Under the pieces are notes generated by a model that was not told the DNA's origin, made no database searches, and was given only the letters and a program-made list of their open reading frames with translations. Shown one piece after another: positions 25,913 to 35,634 of a stretch of 64,000 nucleotides of DNA; the stretch's first letter is position 1; every line of letters starts with the position of its first letter. This DNA comes from Paenilisteria portnoyi (GTDB lineage: Bacteria; Bacillota; Bacilli; Lactobacillales; Listeriaceae). Both the position numbers and the translations under genes were made by a program. The stretch lies in the NCBI RefSeq assembly GCF_014322795.1, contig NZ_JAASTT010000014.1, forward strand, positions 1 through 64,000. Reading direction: 5' to 3'.

Positions 25913-26020
25913 TTAGACGCGTAAAAGCATTCCAGTTAAAAATAAAAGCGGGGCTAATAGTAATGATATTCCCGATACCCATTTACCTGGGAAATCACTC
26001 TGACTGACTTTCGTCTCCAT
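25913..26020 (-). CDS. 35-residue membrane peptide, probably a truncated gene start
   Basis: METKVSQSDFPGKWVSGISL followed by a hydrophobic stretch ending LLRV. AAGGAG lies seven bases before the ATG, so it is translatable. It looks like the first helix of a larger membrane protein whose rest was lost, since the GH38 remnant begins about 12 bases on. A genuine small peptide cannot be excluded. Confidence 0.4.
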   Translation of the reverse strand: METKVSQSDFPGKWVSGISLLLAPLLFLTGMLLRV

Positions 26021-26040
26021 AAAAAATCTCCTTATTATAT

Positions 26041-26736
26041 CTATTTCAGCGCATCCACAAACCGTTCCGTAATCAACTGCGGCCTCGTAATCGCCCCACC
26101 AACCACAATCGCAAAAACACCAATCTCTTGAATATGTTTCGCGATTTCCGGCGTCAATACATTCCCTTCCGCAATCACCCGCGCCACCTTAACCTCACGC
26201 ACAATATGACGCAAAAGCGCATAATCATCATCCGCAATTTTCTTCCCACTCGTCTCATCCGTGTAGCCAAATAAAGTCGGCGCCACAAAATCGAATCCCA
26301 ATTTTTCCGCAGCAATCGCCTCCTCAACGGTCGCCACATCCGCCATAAAAAGCTGTTCCGGATACTTACGTCTAATTTCAGGAAATAAATCCGCAATGAC
26401 CGTCCCATCAGGTCGAACCCGATCCGTCCCGTCCATCGCAACAATCTCCGCACCTGTCGCTACAATTTCATCCACTTCTCGCATCGTCGGCGTAATAAAG
26501 ACCGGACACACGCCATAGTTCTTCTTATAAATCCCAATAACCGGCAAGTCCACTTCCGCTTTAATCGCCTCGATGTCCATCGCCGTATTCGCCCGAATCC
26601 CGACTGCCCCGCCAACTTTAGCAGCAAGTGCCATTTTAGCCATAATAGACGGACTATGTAACGGCTCTTCCTCCAGCGCTTGGCACGAAACAATCAGTCC
26701 CCGAGCCATTTTTGATACCTTTTCTTCCTCTTTCAT
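26041..26736 (-). CDS. nanE: N-acetylmannosamine-6-phosphate 2-epimerase
   Basis: 231 residues, NanE family (TIM barrel). It converts ManNAc-6-P to GlcNAc-6-P in sialic acid and ManNAc catabolism. Diagnostic segments are GLIVSCQALEEEPLHSP, VGIRANTAMDIEAIK, IGIYKKNYG, ITPTMREVDEIV with the catalytic Lys region, ADVATVEEA and AEGNVLTPE. GGGAGG is nine bases before the ATG at 26736; a shorter start exists at 26709. No nanA, nanK or sialic acid transporter is visible, so it is an orphan here. It lies next to a decayed mannosidase and a mucin-type peptidase. Confidence 0.92.
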   Translation of the reverse strand: MKEEEKVSKMARGLIVSCQALEEEPLHSPSIMAKMALAAKVGGAVGIRANTAMDIEAIKAEVDLPVIGIYKKNYGVCPVFITPTMREVDEIVATGAEIVAMDGTDRVRPDGTVIADLFPEIRRKYPEQLFMADVATVEEAIAAEKLGFDFVAPTLFGYTDETSGKKIADDDYALLRHIVREVKVARVIAEGNVLTPEIAKHIQEIGVFAIVVGGAITRPQLITERFVDALK

Positions 26737-26901
26737 GGCAAAATTCCTCCCATTTTATCATTAAATTCTAATTTGATTTATAGCCCTTAGAATGATAACA
26801 TTGTGATAGTGTTAATTTTAACAATAATGTAGCATTTATACCACTTACAGAACTTTTTTTATAAATAAGACGTGTCAAAACACAGAAAGATAGGACTAAA
26901 T

Positions 26902-27858
26902 ATGGATACAATTCGCTTTCAACCTTTTGAGAAAAAGCCATCCAGACTTATGCACCGACTTCAGATCTCCTTTGTTATCCTACTTGGCATCAGCTTCACT
27001 CTCGGTGCTTTTGCAATTCACTATTACAATGGTATACAGCAGACTTTAAACGGTATTCATGTGCCACTCTCCAAGGATAAGACCTCTACTAGTACGCTAA
27101 CAGACGGCCACGCTTTTTCTATCCTAATGATTGGAACCGACGCCCGTGCTGGTGAGAAAACCGGTCGCTCTGACTCCATGATTCTTGCAACGATTAACAA
27201 AGAAAAGAACTCCGTCAAGATGCTTAGTATTCCTCGCGATACGAAAGTGACTTATGATGACGGCGATATTGGAAAAATAAATGGTAGCTATTCAAAAGGC
27301 GGCGCAGAAGGTACTGTAAACGCCGTAGAAAAGCTTATGAACGTTCCAATCGATTATTACGTTACTATCAACATGAAAGGTTTCAGTGACCTCGTATCAG
27401 CTGTGGGCGGTGTCCGTGTCACAAATGATATCAATCTAACCGAAGTCAACAAACGCTTTGTGAAAGGCAAAATTGACTTAAATGGAAAAGAAGCTTTGCA
27501 ATATGTTCGAATTCGCCATGAAGATCCCCGCGGAGATTTCGGCCGTCAAGATCGCCAACGCGACGTTATCATGGGAATCAGTAACGAGCTTGCCGGCACT
27601 GCTTCTATCACACATTTCAATAAACTCCTAAAAGCAGTAGGCGATAATTTTACTACAAATCTCACAATGGATGACACCGTTGAAATTGCCACCAATTACT
27701 CTAGCGTTCGCAATAATGTCGATACGCTCAAAATGGAAGGCGACGGCGTTTCGATTTACAGTGAAGCGTACGGTTTCAATCTGTATTACTACGAACCCGA
27801 TGCTGCATCTAAAGCCGCTGCAACGAAAGCTTTCCGAAAACACTTAGGTTTAGAATAA
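26902..27858 (+). CDS. LytR-CpsA-Psr (LCP) family wall-polymer transferase
   Basis: 318 residues from ATG 26902 (AGGACT upstream); a GTG at 26872 has no ribosome site. Cytoplasmic N-terminus, one membrane helix (~residues 20-42), then the extracellular LCP catalytic domain. Key segments are ILMIGTDAR, RSDSMILATINK, SIPRDTKV, INGSYSKGGAEG, VGGVRVTNDI and the Arg pair in RIRHEDPRGDFGRQDRQRDV. LCP enzymes attach teichoic acids or other anionic glycopolymers to peptidoglycan using lipid-linked donors. The plus strand gene ends at a strong terminator. Confidence 0.93.
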   Translation: MDTIRFQPFEKKPSRLMHRLQISFVILLGISFTLGAFAIHYYNGIQQTLNGIHVPLSKDKTSTSTLTDGHAFSILMIGTDARAGEKTGRSDSMILATINKEKNSVKMLSIPRDTKVTYDDGDIGKINGSYSKGGAEGTVNAVEKLMNVPIDYYVTINMKGFSDLVSAVGGVRVTNDINLTEVNKRFVKGKIDLNGKEALQYVRIRHEDPRGDFGRQDRQRDVIMGISNELAGTASITHFNKLLKAVGDNFTTNLTMDDTVEIATNYSSVRNNVDTLKMEGDGVSIYSEAYGFNLYYYEPDAASKAAATKAFRKHLGLE

Positions 27859-27872
27859 CCAAACACAAATTA

Positions 27873-27913
27873 AAATAAGGTTCTCATCTAAATCGCGGAG
27901 GGGAACCTTATTT
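27873..27913. terminator. Bidirectional terminator
   Basis: Perfect 11-bp stem AAATAAGGTTC/GAACCTTATTT between the LCP gene and the convergent membrane protein. Confidence 0.85.
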
Positions 27914-28126
27914 ATTTTTATCCACCTTTGCTTGTCTTCTCTCTCTCCTCATAACAAGCAACACTTGGAAAATCACATAGAATAATACGCCATAAATTCC
28001 GCTTCCTAAAAAATCACCATTTACCGCGTACTCTATCAAAATTCCCAATACACTACCTACAGTAACTGCGATCACGATCCCCCAATAAGGATGATTATTA
28101 TAAAAAAGATCCCATTTTCTATACAA
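27908..28126 (-). CDS. Small two-helix membrane protein
   Basis: 72 residues with a TTG start (28126), chosen because GGAGG lies seven bases before it; the upstream GTG at 28186 has none. Sequence opens with LYRKWDLFYNNHPYWG, has two membrane helices (IVIAVTVGSVLGILIEYAV and GIYGVLFYVIFQVLLVM) and a very basic tail RRERRQAKVDKNK. No family recognised. The 3' end overlaps the terminator of the LCP gene. Confidence 0.65.
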   Translation of the reverse strand: MYRKWDLFYNNHPYWGIVIAVTVGSVLGILIEYAVNGDFLGSGIYGVLFYVIFQVLLVMRRERRQAKVDKNK

Positions 28127-28258
28127 AGCCTCACCTCCGTTAGCACTATCTAACGATTTACTATGATACAAACTACTATCTATCACTATACCACAATTAG
28201 AGAATGGGCTACGTAGTCATTTGATAAGCAATCGTTTTTTTCCTACTTTTATGAAATC

Positions 28259-28332
28259 AAAAACGCATCGGCCTACAACCATTTTCTATCATAGCTAGCG
28301 ATAGGGAAATAGATTGTAGATCGATGCGTTTT
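28259..28332 (-). terminator. Long terminator hairpin after the WxL operon
   Basis: AAACGCATCG/CGATGCGTTT and CTACAA/TTGTAG arms enclose a further imperfect stem (CATTTTCTATC/GATAGGGAAAT). The minus strand continues into TTTTTGATTTCAT. Confidence 0.75.
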
Positions 28333-28359
28333 CGAAATTTTATGAGCTAAGGGGAATCA

Positions 28360-29106
28360 TCAGCTTGGTGTGTCTGACAATGTCCATGTCAATGATGTTG
28401 TATATGCTGAATCAGAATATTTCGCGCTTTTACCAGGTACATTCAATGTAACGGCATCGGCAGCTTCTGTATTATCTGCGCCAAAATTGTCTACCCAATG
28501 ACCCATACCTTGATCAGCTTCTGCGTTCATGACCATAGCAGCAGTTCCAGCAGGATCTAATGTAATCGTAGTTGCCACGGTTGGGGCTGGAATATCCGAA
28601 TCGCTTCTCGTCACAGCTGTAGCTTTCGTAATCGTTATTGCCGCGCCATCGAGCGTACGACTTGAGCCATCTGTTAGTTGCCCGTTTTCAGCTACGGTTA
28701 GCTGCCAGCCAGCGTTATTCCCGCGGTTATCTGATACTTGAACATTATTAGGCACATCTACCTGAGAACCACCAACTGTCATTTGATCCAGTTTTGCCGT
28801 ATATGTTTTTGTTTCCCCAGAAATCGTTTGTGTACCAAAATCAAAGGAAGAAGCGTAATCAATACTTAATGGGCCGCCTGTTCCTGGGTCTGTTGAATCT
28901 GGATCAACCGGCGTATCCGGATTTAGTGGATCAACTGGATCATTGTTATCAGAGCTGTCTTGCGCTTTAAATAGGACAGATCCTGTGGAATCAAGCGTAC
29001 CGATTTCTGCAGCTTTTGCGATTGGGGCATTTGGGGCGATAAGAGATGCGGCGAATGCGGTTGTTACTGCGACTGTTGCTAAAATTGCTTTTTTATTTAC
29101 GTTCAA
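28360..29106 (-). CDS. WxL-domain cell surface protein, small
   Basis: 248 residues with a TTG start at 29106, nine bases behind AAGGAG. A signal peptide ends about AKAAE. Then comes a Pro/Asp-rich linker (NDPVDPLNPDTPVDPD) and a WxL domain of about 190 residues. The first motif is GWQLTVAENGQL and the last is SLTWTLSDTPS. WxL domains bind peptidoglycan non-covalently. It lies downstream of a larger WxL protein on the same strand, the classic WxL cluster arrangement, though the usual DUF916/DUF3324 membrane partner is absent here. Confidence 0.9.
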   Translation of the reverse strand: MNVNKKAILATVAVTTAFAASLIAPNAPIAKAAEIGTLDSTGSVLFKAQDSSDNNDPVDPLNPDTPVDPDSTDPGTGGPLSIDYASSFDFGTQTISGETKTYTAKLDQMTVGGSQVDVPNNVQVSDNRGNNAGWQLTVAENGQLTDGSSRTLDGAAITITKATAVTRSDSDIPAPTVATTITLDPAGTAAMVMNAEADQGMGHWVDNFGADNTEAADAVTLNVPGKSAKYSDSAYTTSLTWTLSDTPS

Positions 29107-29245
29107 AATAGTAGTCTCCTTCAAAGTGTGCCGATTTGATGTTGCTATCAGCTTTTTCACTGTCTTAATTATTTGCCAAGGCTTGATGGATTAGATAACT
29201 TGTGAAAGCTCTCTGTGCCTCACATCCTTTCATGGGCGTTTTATT

Positions 29246-31165
29246 CTATGGCGCATCACTCAATGTCCATGTAATGCTCGTCTGATAATGACTATCCGCT
29301 TTCACACCGGTAGGATTTATTTTCATATGAATCCCTTCATCAGCTGCATACTGAATGGTCGTAATGTCATCAGAATTCGACGTACCTTCCCCGATAACGA
29401 ACGCTTGATTGTCCATTATACGTGTTTCTACACCATCTTTCGTGTAAATCAAAGCATCATATAGTTTTTTATTACTAGGATTATTCACGTCGACAAAAGG
29501 CCCATTTACCGTTCCTGTCACTTGCCACTTCTCACCATTATTCCGCGTATCCTTGATTTGCAACTTCCAATCTGGATTTTGACGTGGAATATCTACTTCA
29601 CCACTAGTAATTTCAGTCGTTTCAAAAACTAAATCCTCTGGTGCTTCATTGAATTCAAAAACAGGATTGTCCTGCACTGTAATCGTACGGATCAATGTTG
29701 TCGTATTGCCATCACTATCGGTCACTGTATACGTTAGTTCATAATCACCTAGTTGACTTGTATCTACAGAACCGTCAATCATTAATTGACTTGTCAAATC
29801 ACCATCTTCTTTATCCGTCGCTTTAACGCCTGCAAGAGGATCAAAGCTATCCCCTTTTTGAATCGCTACTTTTGTTGTAGCCCTAATGACCGGTTTTTCT
29901 GCAACAGTAACGATACGTCTAAACGAAGCAGTATTCCCGTCAGAATCCGTTACATCATAGGTCAGTTCATATGTGCCCGACTTGCTTGTATCCACGCTAC
30001 CTGCCACGTTCACATTTGTTGTTATATCCCCATCTTCCACATCAGTCGCTTGAATAGTACTCATCGGGTCAAAAGAGGCATCAGGCTGAATCATCGTTTC
30101 CAGTTCGCCTGTAATTACTGGTATGTGATTATCTAAAATAGTTATAGAACTATCGGCCGCATTTGCATTATAGACATCCGTATCGAAGTTCTCATCGTTA
30201 TACGTCACACTTGTAATTGGTGCTGCCGTGTCCGTTATTTCTATCCCTTTAAGAGGTATTTGAATCATTGCAGAGGCATCTTTTTTAAGGCCCGAGATCG
30301 CAAATGTAAGTTCACCTGTTGTAGCATTGTATTGTTCATTTGTAATCGAAGTGTCACTAGAAGAAAGCGTTCCAGGACTGTAGCTCAACTCAGGGGGAAT
30401 TTTAACAGTAAAGGTATTGTTTACAGCAGTCATACCACCAACATTCGCCACTTGCAATTGGTAGTTTGTAGTATTACGTACTTTCATATCCGCCGTAGAA
30501 AAACTACCTTCTACATCTAAGATAGATTGTGTGGCAAATTGAATATTATCCAGTAAATTTCCGACACCATCGCCGCCTGCCGACGAAATGGAATCAAATT
30601 GAAAACGTGTTACAGTCTGTCCCTCAGGAATCGTATACACACCTGTGTGAAGGCCCCATTGGCTATTTCCGTCAGTCATTCTAGTCTGTTCAACCATTGC
30701 TCCACCAGGTGCCCCAAATGTGACAGAAGCTGTATCTGTTCCTTTTCTTCCTCTATGATATACTTGCCAACGAACGTTTAAACCGGGAGTTGTTGGTATA
30801 TCTTGATACAAAGAGGCAACCTCATCTGCATTTAACTCAGCATACTGTTTTCCAGAAATAGCCGTTATACCTTGAACATTTCTTTGCAACTCAATTCTTC
30901 CGTCACTCGCCGTTGTATTCCATCCTGGTACACTTGCTTGATCAAAGACTTTGTAAGTAGCACTGAATTGAGGGTTTTCAAAATCACCATTCGTTATCGA
31001 AATAACATCAGTTGTTTCCTGTAATACTTGTTTCTTTTCCGTACTAGTTGCAGCTGTCACATGCTGCACGTTCCATGGATTTATAACTAAAGATGACGTT
31101 ATAAGTCCGCCTATTAAGAAGACAGTTGGGATACTACGCCATGTTCTTTTAAAATTTTTACGCAT
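29246..31165 (-). CDS. Large WxL-domain surface protein with adhesin-like modules
   Basis: 639 residues. Signal peptide 1-39 (ending VTAATS). Then a lectin/CBM-like beta-sandwich (~55-215: ITNGDFENP, VPGWNTTASDGRIELQRN, GKQYAELNADE), similar to modules in surface adhesins. A DUF11-like segment (~220-345) follows, then two Ig-like DUF5011-type repeats (~350-500: ATDVEDGDITTNV, GTYELTYDVTDSDGN). The C-terminal WxL domain has DWKLQIKDTRN and SLTWTLSDAP-like TSITWTLSDAP. Probably a wall-bound adhesin or glycan-binding protein. It and the downstream WxL gene are likely one transcript. Confidence 0.88.
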   Translation of the reverse strand: MRKNFKRTWRSIPTVFLIGGLITSSLVINPWNVQHVTAATSTEKKQVLQETTDVISITNGDFENPQFSATYKVFDQASVPGWNTTASDGRIELQRNVQGITAISGKQYAELNADEVASLYQDIPTTPGLNVRWQVYHRGRKGTDTASVTFGAPGGAMVEQTRMTDGNSQWGLHTGVYTIPEGQTVTRFQFDSISSAGGDGVGNLLDNIQFATQSILDVEGSFSTADMKVRNTTNYQLQVANVGGMTAVNNTFTVKIPPELSYSPGTLSSSDTSITNEQYNATTGELTFAISGLKKDASAMIQIPLKGIEITDTAAPITSVTYNDENFDTDVYNANAADSSITILDNHIPVITGELETMIQPDASFDPMSTIQATDVEDGDITTNVNVAGSVDTSKSGTYELTYDVTDSDGNTASFRRIVTVAEKPVIRATTKVAIQKGDSFDPLAGVKATDKEDGDLTSQLMIDGSVDTSQLGDYELTYTVTDSDGNTTTLIRTITVQDNPVFEFNEAPEDLVFETTEITSGEVDIPRQNPDWKLQIKDTRNNGEKWQVTGTVNGPFVDVNNPSNKKLYDALIYTKDGVETRIMDNQAFVIGEGTSNSDDITTIQYAADEGIHMKINPTGVKADSHYQTSITWTLSDAP

Positions 31166-31342
31166 TGGTCACCCTCACCTCCACTTGAATTAATCGATAC
31201 TAAAAATATACCAAACAGGGAGTTTACGAGTTGTATATTTGTAACAGTATTTCATTCAAAAAACGACAAAATCGTGACTTTTTTATTTTTGAGCACAAAG
31301 AAAAACCCCATGACAAATGCCATAAGGTTACCTCAAGTTAAT

Positions 31343-32371
31343 TTAGTTCGTTGTCCCGTCTTGCTGTTCTACACTTTTATTATCCTCTTGATTTGAAATA
31401 TATTTATCCAAATACTGCTTCAGCTCTGCACCATCAAGCTCATTCAAGTCTGGAATTTGGTCGATATCTAGCGTGACGTCCTCCAACCCGTAGTCAGCTA
31501 AACTATCTTGAACACTCGCTACATCGCTTTTAGACATGTAATCTCCTGATATCGTTACGACTAATTTTTGCGTCTCATCATTGTAATCCTGATCAAGCAC
31601 CACATCATCAGGAAACTCTTCCTTCACAAATTGATTAATAGCCGATGTCCGAATACTTTCCTCCACTAATGTTGCCGCTGAAAAAATACTTGGAACAACA
31701 ACCAACAACGATAAAATAATCAGAATTACATTCAGTCTTCGGTTCTCTTTACTACTTTTTCTCGTATGCAAAGGAAAACGCATGAAGCGAACACCGATAA
31801 ACGTCGCAATCATAATAAAAGCACTATTAATAATAAATAAATACGAAGCTCCTACAAAATAAGAAAATTGCAACGTAGCTATCGAATAACCGACCGTACA
31901 AAGTGGTGGCATTAGCGCTGTAGCAATCGCAACACCAGGCACAATATTCGTACTCGTTTTCTTTCTAGCGCCAATGATTCCTGCAACGCCCCCTGTAAAT
32001 GCGATGACAACGTCCCAAATCGTCGGAGAAGTCCTAGCAATAAGCTCGCTGCTCGCATATGTAATCGGCGAAATTGAAAAATAAAGCGTAGCAACCACTA
32101 AACTGACGACAACCTCCACAAATAACAATAAAGCCGCCTTCTTTACAATTTGAAAATCAAAGACAGAGAGCCCGTACCCAATCCCTAAAATCGGTGTCAT
32201 CAACGGCGAAATTAACATCGCACCAATGATGACGGGAATCGAATTCATGTTCAATCCAATCGAAGCAATTAATATCGCGCACATCAGAATCATCGAATCA
32301 CTTGTCTTAATTACTAAATCTGATAGAACTTTCTGTCTAAACTCTGCTGCATTATAATTTGTTGCATCCAT
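31343..32371 (-). CDS. DUF389 family membrane protein
   Basis: 342 residues, about eight membrane helices in residues 30-235, then a soluble acidic domain. The conserved DUF389 segments are MILIASIGLNMNS-VIIGAMLISPLMTPILGIGYG and GVAIATALMPPLCTVGY. Function unknown; proposed as a transport or signalling membrane protein. GAGGTG precedes the ATG. It follows two FUSC-type genes on the same strand. Confidence 0.82.
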   Translation of the reverse strand: MDATNYNAAEFRQKVLSDLVIKTSDSMILMCAILIASIGLNMNSIPVIIGAMLISPLMTPILGIGYGLSVFDFQIVKKAALLLFVEVVVSLVVATLYFSISPITYASSELIARTSPTIWDVVIAFTGGVAGIIGARKKTSTNIVPGVAIATALMPPLCTVGYSIATLQFSYFVGASYLFIINSAFIMIATFIGVRFMRFPLHTRKSSKENRRLNVILIILSLLVVVPSIFSAATLVEESIRTSAINQFVKEEFPDDVVLDQDYNDETQKLVVTISGDYMSKSDVASVQDSLADYGLEDVTLDIDQIPDLNELDGAELKQYLDKYISNQEDNKSVEQQDGTTN

Positions 32372-32403
32372 ATATTCACCTCATAATACAATTAATAGCG
32401 TGG

Positions 32404-33246
32404 CTACCTAACACCGATTTTTTGCCTTACTCGTTCATCTAGCGCATCAAATGCCTGTTCATGATACGGAATCACTGCTGCTAATTCTGCATTAGTGTCA
32501 TCAGAAACCGGATGATGGTACAGAACTTCTAAATTACGCAACATCTGCTCTAAATCATGAATAAGCGACAACATCGGCTCTGCTTCTTCTACTTTAGGCA
32601 CAAAACTGCTGTCATTCACAATCCGCATTCTTTCTTCCTTTAGCGCCTGTAAAGCCTTCCAAGCCCCCACTAAATCATCATGCATCGCTTCTTTCTTTTG
32701 ATACTTCGCGCGAATTTTATCAATTTGCGTCAAACAAGCTTTTGCATGATCATAAAATATCCGATTCATCTCCGTTTTCTTTTTTGGATAGAGAGAATAG
32801 ATGAGCAAACCGATAGCCAACCCAATCAGCGTATCGATAATCCGATTATTAATATAGAGTACTGGCTGCCCCTCACCCTTCCCAACTAGGATCATGACTG
32901 TAATAACGGCAATAACTGGTGTAAATTTGCCAACAAAAAGATAGCCCCACAAAACCGCAATCGTCGCCGCAATCGGTATCATCAAAAAATGGTGATCCGG
33001 AACAATGAAATAGAAAAGAATACCCGTTGCACCACCAACAATCGTTCCTAAAACACGCTCCATACTCGATTTATATGTCGCACCTTTCGTCAGCTGAGCC
33101 GTCACATAAATGGCATTAAACACATAAGTCGGATACACAATATACGTACCGAAAAAAGGATACAGAAAAATACAAATAAGCAAACTAATAAGTACTTTTG
33201 CAACGCGAGGATCTAGTGCTAGCCGTTCTCTTAATGTCGTTTTCAT
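32404..33246 (-). CDS. FUSC/aromatic acid exporter-like membrane protein
   Basis: 280 residues: five to six N-terminal membrane helices (to ~160) followed by a soluble helical domain, as in half-size FUSC/ArAE proteins that resemble the efflux component AaeB. Segments such as TYKSSMERVLGTIVGGATGILFYF match the FUSC core motif R-xx-GT-xxG. Overlaps the upstream FUSC gene by four bases (ATGA). Substrate unknown. Confidence 0.75.
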   Translation of the reverse strand: MKTTLRERLALDPRVAKVLISLLICIFLYPFFGTYIVYPTYVFNAIYVTAQLTKGATYKSSMERVLGTIVGGATGILFYFIVPDHHFLMIPIAATIAVLWGYLFVGKFTPVIAVITVMILVGKGEGQPVLYINNRIIDTLIGLAIGLLIYSLYPKKKTEMNRIFYDHAKACLTQIDKIRAKYQKKEAMHDDLVGAWKALQALKEERMRIVNDSSFVPKVEEAEPMLSLIHDLEQMLRNLEVLYHHPVSDDTNAELAAVIPYHEQAFDALDERVRQKIGVR

Positions 33247-34154
33247 GCCACCTTACCCCCGCTCAGCGTCTGAATACTGGCTCTTATCGCATCTATCCCT
33301 TTCGCAAACTCCTTGATATGAAATGACAAAATCGCGTCACCACTCGGGACAACGGCAACATCATCAATACCAATCGTACGCAGCTCCTCTTGCACCGCTT
33401 CATCAATCTCGTATTCGCCCAACTCAGAAATCGTTACTAGACTGAAATAAGCTTGCAAATAAGAGGCCAACGTTTTCTGATAAATTTCAACATGTAGCGG
33501 GTCCCTCTGCTTATCCGCCGAGTATTCGCGAATCAGCATTTGTGACTGAATAAAAATACCGTACAAAGGCTTCGGCCGTCCACCTTCTTTTTTCGCCAGT
33601 ATGTTGTGTAATTCTTTTTGTAAAAGCCCCATTGTCTGTTTCATCATTAGCTGAATCGACTTCTCCACTGGGATGTGTACAAATCGCACAATCAAGCGCA
33701 CTACAATAAAAAATACGCCAACATCAGCTATCATAATAAGCAAAACAGTCCAATAAGGAACACCCATACCCGATGTGTCCAAGAAGAATAGCGCCGTCCC
33801 AATCGCCATCGTCAGAACCATGTATTTTTGCGGCATCAAAAAGTTAATGACTAAAAGCGCAACGACCATCACTACAAAATAGACGTATACACTCATATCA
33901 AAAAATACAGATGATGTCCCCACGATAACACAAGCAATGACGAACATGAGTCCCATTTTTGGCATCGCTTTTCTTGTAAAACCACTCGTTGGTTGAATCG
34001 AGATAATTCCCATCAAAAGTGCGATTGGAAGCATGCCGATAAATTGCGGTATCAGCAATGTATGGACGCCCACACAAATAAGCGCAAAAATAAAGACTTG
34101 CAACATATGTATTAAACCTTTCGTTCCTAGCTTTGCTAAAATTAGTTTTTTCAT
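33243..34154 (-). CDS. FUSC-type membrane protein, second subunit
   Basis: 303 residues from ATG 34154 (GGGGACA upstream); the upstream 34208 start is unlikely. It has six membrane helices in the first 170 residues and a helical cytoplasmic C-terminus. Architecture mirrors the next gene, to which it is coupled by ATGA overlap; the two probably form one transporter. Substrate unknown. Confidence 0.7.
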   Translation of the reverse strand: MKKLILAKLGTKGLIHMLQVFIFALICVGVHTLLIPQFIGMLPIALLMGIISIQPTSGFTRKAMPKMGLMFVIACVIVGTSSVFFDMSVYVYFVVMVVALLVINFLMPQKYMVLTMAIGTALFFLDTSGMGVPYWTVLLIMIADVGVFFIVVRLIVRFVHIPVEKSIQLMMKQTMGLLQKELHNILAKKEGGRPKPLYGIFIQSQMLIREYSADKQRDPLHVEIYQKTLASYLQAYFSLVTISELGEYEIDEAVQEELRTIGIDDVAVVPSGDAILSFHIKEFAKGIDAIRASIQTLSGGKVA

Positions 34155-34277
34155 TCTGTGTTGTCCCCATTTCCCCTGATTTTTAGTATCATATAGAAAT
34201 TTTATCATAGATTATCTTATTCGGGTAGCTGTTTGTCATATACCCTTGTTTGACGAGCTGTAGACATGATCAAAATA

Positions 34278-34306
34278 AAAAAGCTAAGCACAGATTTTCA
34301 TGCTTA
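34278..34306 (-). terminator. Terminator after ktrC
   Basis: TAAGCA/TGCTTA stem followed by TTTTTT on the minus strand. Confidence 0.7.
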
Positions 34307-34318
34307 ACCTCAGTCACA

Positions 34319-34978
34319 TTATTGAATTTGTTCTTGCAAACGTTCAATATCATCATCGCTACCAATGACAATCAAAACATCGCTCGATTCCAATATGTCG
34401 GTTGCTTCTGGTGTAATAATCATCTGTTTATCACGCTTAATTCCGACAATATTCACGCCATACGTATTTCGAAAATCCAGTTCGTGCAGGCTTTTCCCTA
34501 AGAAACGGCGGTTGGAAACGGAAATCTCGACCAAGCTGTACTCATCCGATAGCTCCAAGTAGTCCAACATATTTTTAGAAACGATATAATGCGCGATTCG
34601 GCGACCCATGTCACGCTCTGGATGCACCACGCGATCCGCTCCAATTTTATCAAGTAATTTCGCATGTTTATCATTCGTTGCCTTGGCCGTTACGTACTTC
34701 ACGCCCATTTCTTTCAAAATCAGCGTCGTCAAAATACTCGACTGAATATCCTCACCGATAGACACAATCACATGCTCAAAATTACGAATTCCAAGTTGGC
34801 GCAACGCATTCTCATCGGTTGAATTACAAATCACGGCATGCGTCGCAATCGACATAAATTCGTTGACGCGCTCTTCGTTCGAGTCAATCGCCAGCACTTC
34901 CATTCCTTGCTCCACAAGCGACTTACAAATACTCCCACCAAAACGTCCCAATCCAATAACTGCAAATCCTTCTTTCAT
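34319..34978 (-). CDS. ktrC: Potassium uptake regulatory protein KtrC/TrkA family
   Basis: 219 residues. An RCK_N domain with FAVIGLGRFGGSICKSL (NAD/ATP-binding GxGxxGG) is followed by an RCK_C domain (~135-219). KtrC is the cytoplasmic gating ring of the Ktr K+ channel and in Listeria and Bacillus binds c-di-AMP through RCK_C. The membrane subunit is not in this window. Begins 17 bases after liaR and is likely read from the same transcript. The Listeria homologue (lmo1023) has the same position. Confidence 0.9.
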   Translation of the reverse strand: MKEGFAVIGLGRFGGSICKSLVEQGMEVLAIDSNEERVNEFMSIATHAVICNSTDENALRQLGIRNFEHVIVSIGEDIQSSILTTLILKEMGVKYVTAKATNDKHAKLLDKIGADRVVHPERDMGRRIAHYIVSKNMLDYLELSDEYSLVEISVSNRRFLGKSLHELDFRNTYGVNIVGIKRDKQMIITPEATDILESSDVLIVIGSDDDIERLQEQIQ

Positions 34979-34995
34979 CGCAAAAATCCGCCCCC

Positions 34996-35634
34996 TTACT
35001 CTTTATCGACAAGGTCATGTTTAAACGCATAAATCGCCGCTTGCGTCCGGTCTTGCACATCTAGCTTCGATAAAATATTACTCACATGCGTCTTCACCGT
35101 TTTTAGCGTAATAAAAAGTTCGTCTGCAATTTCCTGATTCGATTTACCTTCTGCGATTAGCAACAAGATTTCGTTCTCCCGCTTCGTCAAATCATCATGC
35201 AAATTCTTCTCAGGTTTCGCAGTCAAACGCTGCATCATTTTTCCGGTTACTTCTGGTTCTAGTACAGAATCCCCGCCATATGTAGCACGAATAGCATCTG
35301 CAATCTCGCCCGCCGTCGACGTTTTCAGCATGTAACTCGATGCACCCGCCTCAAGCGCTGGATACACCTTCTCATCATCAATAAAACTCGTCACAATGAT
35401 AATCTTCGCCGTTTTCCACTGACGCATAATCTCCTGCGTCGCCTCAATCCCGTCCATTTCATCCATCACTAAGTCCATCAAAATAATGTCCGGGCGTAGC
35501 TCCATCGCAAGCTGCACGCCTTCGCGACCATTCTCCGCTTCCCCAACGACTTCCATATCATCCTGCACAGAAAGGTACGCAGAAACACCGATTCGCACCA
35601 TTTCATGATCATCTACTAGTAAAACTTTTATCAT
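34996..35634 (-). CDS. liaR: Cell-envelope stress response regulator LiaR
   Basis: 212 residues, NarL/FixJ-type. The receiver domain has DDHEMVR and phospho-acceptor Asp in [13 protein letters not shown] (~54) and KTSTAGE. The C-terminal LuxR helix-turn-helix spans ~150-205 ([35 protein letters not shown]). Overlaps liaS by ATGA. Works with LiaS and inhibitor LiaF in response to lipid II-binding antibiotics. Confidence 0.93.
   Translation of the reverse strand: MIKVLLVDDHEMVRIGVSAYLSVQDDMEVVGEAENGREGVQLAMELRPDIILMDLVMDEMDGIEATQEIMRQWKTAKIIIVTSFIDDEKVYPALEAGASSYMLKTSTAGEIADAIRATYGGDSVLEPEVTGKMMQRLTAKPEKNLHDDLTKRENEILLLIAEGKSNQEIADELFITLKTVKTHVSNILSKLDVQDRTQAAIYAFKHDLVDKE

Noticed and set aside
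34278..34520. Plus-strand ORFs within ktrC and its 3' region
   Set aside because: Antisense to a well-conserved gene with no ribosome sites.
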